From Spirochaetales bacterium (GTDB lineage: Bacteria > Spirochaetota > Spirochaetia > JAGLYY01), in the NCBI GenBank assembly GCA_023131935.1, contig JAGLYY010000066.1:1-14178 (forward strand): a stretch of 14,178 nucleotides of DNA. Reading direction: 5' to 3'. The notes under the pieces were generated by a model. That model was not told where the DNA came from, did not search any database, and saw nothing but the letters and a program-made list of their open reading frames with translations. Positions 12,471 to 14,178 of this stretch are shown in pieces. Every line of letters starts with the position of its first letter. The stretch's first letter is position 1. Position numbers and translations under genes: made by a program.

Positions 12471-13550
12471 TTACACGCTGAACCGGATGTTGAGGATATC
12501 TCCATCCTGTACCAGGTAGGTTTTTCCTTCCAGACGGTGTTTTCCGTGTTCCTTTATCCCTTTCTCTGAACCGAACTCCATAAGATCGTCGTAAGTGAAA
12601 CATTCAGCCCGGATAAAACCTCTGGCAAGGTCCGTATGGATCGTACCGGCCGCGGCAACGGCGTTTTCCCCCTTGCGAAGGGTCCAGGCACGTACCTCAT
12701 CTTCCCCCACCGTAAAAAAGCTTAAGTATCCAAGCATATCGTATGCAAAGGTGGTAAGCCGGGAGCGGGCGGATTGGGTAATCCCCATATCCTGCATGAA
12801 GGCTTCAGCATCCTCCGGTTCGAGCTGAGAGAGTTCCATTTCAAAGTTTCCCGCGAATTCGATAACCGGGAAGGTTTTTTTAATTCCATCTATCACCGAT
12901 CCGTTCCGGCCGTAATTTGATTCATCGGAATTAAGGATTGCCATAAGAGGTTTGCCGGTAAGAAACTGGAAACCGTGGATGCTTTTTTCTTCATCAGGTT
13001 TTAATTCGACGTTTCGGATAGGGATACCATCGTTCAGCTTCTCGATAAGGATTTGCAGGACCTTTTCTTCAGCCTGCAGCTCGGGGGTCTTTTTCCCTTT
13101 CTTAATGTCGGTCGCGATTTTTTCAAGCCTTTTTTCCACGATAATCATATCGGAAAGAATGAGTTCCGAGGCTACGCTGTCTATATCCCCGAGTGGGTTC
13201 GGATCACCCAGGACCTGATCGATGGTTTCTTCGTGAAAATTCCGCAGTACCACCGCGAGGGCATCGGCGGTTTTTATCATGTTCATGGCAGAACCGGAAA
13301 AAAGTCCGCTCTGAGCTGATCCTTCCGAAAGGCCGACAAAATCGATAAATTCAATAGTGGCGTGGATTGTCCGTTTTGGCTGATACATGGCGGTTAGTTT
13401 TTCTATCCGCTCATCGAGCACCTCAACAATAGCAATATTCGGCTCCATCTTTCCTGAATGGTAGGACGCGACCTCTGCTGTTGATCCGGTAAGCGCGTTG
13501 AAAATGGCGGTTTTTCCGGAATTTTCCAGGCCGATGAGTCCGATATTCAT
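12471..13550 (-). CDS. ychF: YchF-like OBG-family GTPase/ATPase
   Basis: This 359-residue protein has the full YchF order: G domain (1 to about 130 and 195-260) with a helical insertion, then a C-terminal TGS domain (about 283-359: EVRAWTLRKGENAVAAAG, GFIRAE, LVQDGDILNIRF). The phosphate-binding loop is GLENSGKT (7-14) instead of the usual GLPNVGKS, and G3 is D70-FVG. The base-specificity motif is N207-SDE, like the NxxE of YchF that favours ATP over GTP. YchF binds ribosomes and affects stress responses. The changed P-loop and loose overall match suggest a divergent paralogue rather than the standard housekeeping copy. A G-rich ribosome site (AGGGGGG) precedes the ATG. Confidence 0.85.
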   Translation of the reverse strand: MNIGLIGLENSGKTAIFNALTGSTAEVASYHSGKMEPNIAIVEVLDERIEKLTAMYQPKRTIHATIEFIDFVGLSEGSAQSGLFSGSAMNMIKTADALAVVLRNFHEETIDQVLGDPNPLGDIDSVASELILSDMIIVEKRLEKIATDIKKGKKTPELQAEEKVLQILIEKLNDGIPIRNVELKPDEEKSIHGFQFLTGKPLMAILNSDESNYGRNGSVIDGIKKTFPVIEFAGNFEMELSQLEPEDAEAFMQDMGITQSARSRLTTFAYDMLGYLSFFTVGEDEVRAWTLRKGENAVAAAGTIHTDLARGFIRAECFTYDDLMEFGSEKGIKEHGKHRLEGKTYLVQDGDILNIRFSV

Positions 13551-13654
13551 AATTCCCCCCTGATCATTACTGTGGTACTGAGAGCCATTATGTCATTTCC
13601 GGGAATGGGGTGCAAGGGAGCTGTTTTGGAATATTCCATTTGAAGATAAGAAGC

Positions 13655-13693
13655 CACAGAGAACACAGAGAAAGGGGAGGAGTTTTCTCTCTG
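13655..13693. repeat. Tandem CACAGAGAA repeats and inverted repeat
   Basis: CACAGAGAA is repeated twice without a gap (13655-13663 and 13664-13672). The second copy contains CAGAGAAA (13666-13673), which is an imperfect inverted repeat of TTTCTCTCTG at 13684-13693, so a hairpin around GGGGAGGAGT can form. The block lies about 85 bases before the GxxExxY gene. As far as I recall, CACAGAG-type blocks are frequent next to this gene family in environmental genomes. Confidence 0.6.
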
Positions 13694-13777
13694 CAAACTG
13701 AAGCATTCAATCTAATTCATTTGTATTATCTAATGGGAAATGATATTTGAGAGTTATAGTAAGGAAGGATCGATATA

Positions 13778-14143
13778 GTGAATTATGAATTAACGAATAA
13801 AATCATTGGAGCAGCTATTGAAGTACATAGGGCTTTGGGGCCGGGATTGTTGGAAATTATCTATGAAAAAGCCTTATGCTATGAACTTGATCTAAGACAT
13901 ATTAGCTACGAAGAGCAAGTGAAAATAGATGTTGTGTATAAAGGGAAAACAATCCATGGCCAACGGATTGATCTGATAATAGAGGATTCTGTAATCCTTG
14001 AGCTAAAAGCTATTAATAAGTTGCCAGCGATAGCACTATCCCAGGTTTTATCCTACTTAAAAGCCACTGGGTTAAAAACAGGTTTACTGATTAATTTCAA
14101 TGAAAAAACTTTGAGTTCTGGTATCAAACGGATATCTATGTAG
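13778..14143 (+). CDS. GxxExxY family protein (PD-(D/E)XK nuclease fold)
   Basis: This 121-residue protein shows the naming motif G23-LL-E26-II-Y29 after the typical start ELTNKIIGAAIEVHRALGPG. A nuclease-like core has D65 in QRIDLIIED, E75-L-K77 in LELKA and Q89 in LSQVLSYL, which together form the PD-(D/E)XK active-site pattern. Length is normal for the family (about 120-130). The start is a GTG at 13778, supported by AAGGAAGG (13761-13768). The biological role of these proteins is not established; they occur as scattered single genes and may be selfish or defence-related. It is complete and appears intact. The 35 bases behind it show no terminator. Confidence 0.85.
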   Translation: MNYELTNKIIGAAIEVHRALGPGLLEIIYEKALCYELDLRHISYEEQVKIDVVYKGKTIHGQRIDLIIEDSVILELKAINKLPAIALSQVLSYLKATGLKTGLLINFNEKTLSSGIKRISM

Positions 14144-14178
14144 TAATTAGATATCCAAAACCCCCACTCCACTCTTCC

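Noticed and set aside
12196..12603. Long minus-strand frame overlapping the YchF end
   Set aside because: Its upstream part is an alternate frame of the YchF TGS domain, and the rest resembles no protein I know.

Overview
The window reads as a piece of a moderate-GC bacterial chromosome with AT-rich, probably acquired, insertions. A spirochaete (Spirochaetaceae-like) is my best guess. It rests on the overall feel of the large periplasmic TPR protein, the AfuABC/FbpABC-like operon and a divergent YchF-type GTPase. No rRNA or marker gene is present to prove it.

Left part (1-1142) is a toxin-antitoxin patch. The window opens inside a BrnT toxin gene followed by its BrnA antitoxin. A second, complete brnT-brnA operon follows, with its own promoter and a palindromic operator. 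Behind it lie two strong hairpins; the first (955-998) resembles an integron attC site, although one of the expected boxes is missing. The middle-left part holds a 736-residue exported TPR protein (1163-3373), a 49-bp leftover of a brnA 3' end, a terminator, and a convergent GNAT acetyltransferase. Next come a candidate small RNA with its own promoter and terminator (about 4304-4427) and a 5'-truncated DUF6064 membrane protein gene.

The central part (5139-11049, all minus strand) is one functional unit in the order histidine kinase, PhoB-type response regulator, lipoprotein solute-binding protein, fused two-domain permease, ATPase. Between regulator and binding-protein genes are four copies of a TTGTTAC-like heptamer at exactly 11-bp spacing, immediately upstream of a good -35/-10 pair. 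This is the layout of a PhoB/OmpR-family activated promoter, so the adjacent two-component system very probably controls the transporter. The binding protein lacks the paired tyrosines of ferric FbpA proteins and has a His-Asp...Glu pattern that I associate with AfuA, so a phosphorylated sugar is a better substrate guess than iron.

The right part (11050-12191) is another accessory patch: a second attC-like motif, a brnT fragment truncated at both ends, an orphan small ORF, and a complete AT-rich Phd/YefM-VapC (PIN) module with a palindrome between its -35 and -10. Beyond it are a divergent YchF-like GTPase (minus strand) and a GxxExxY-family PD-(D/E)XK protein preceded by tandem CACAGAGAA repeats.

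The points most worth following are the 11-bp-phased operator and likely sugar-phosphate transporter, the candidate sRNA, and the scattered BrnTA pieces associated with shared hairpin motifs.
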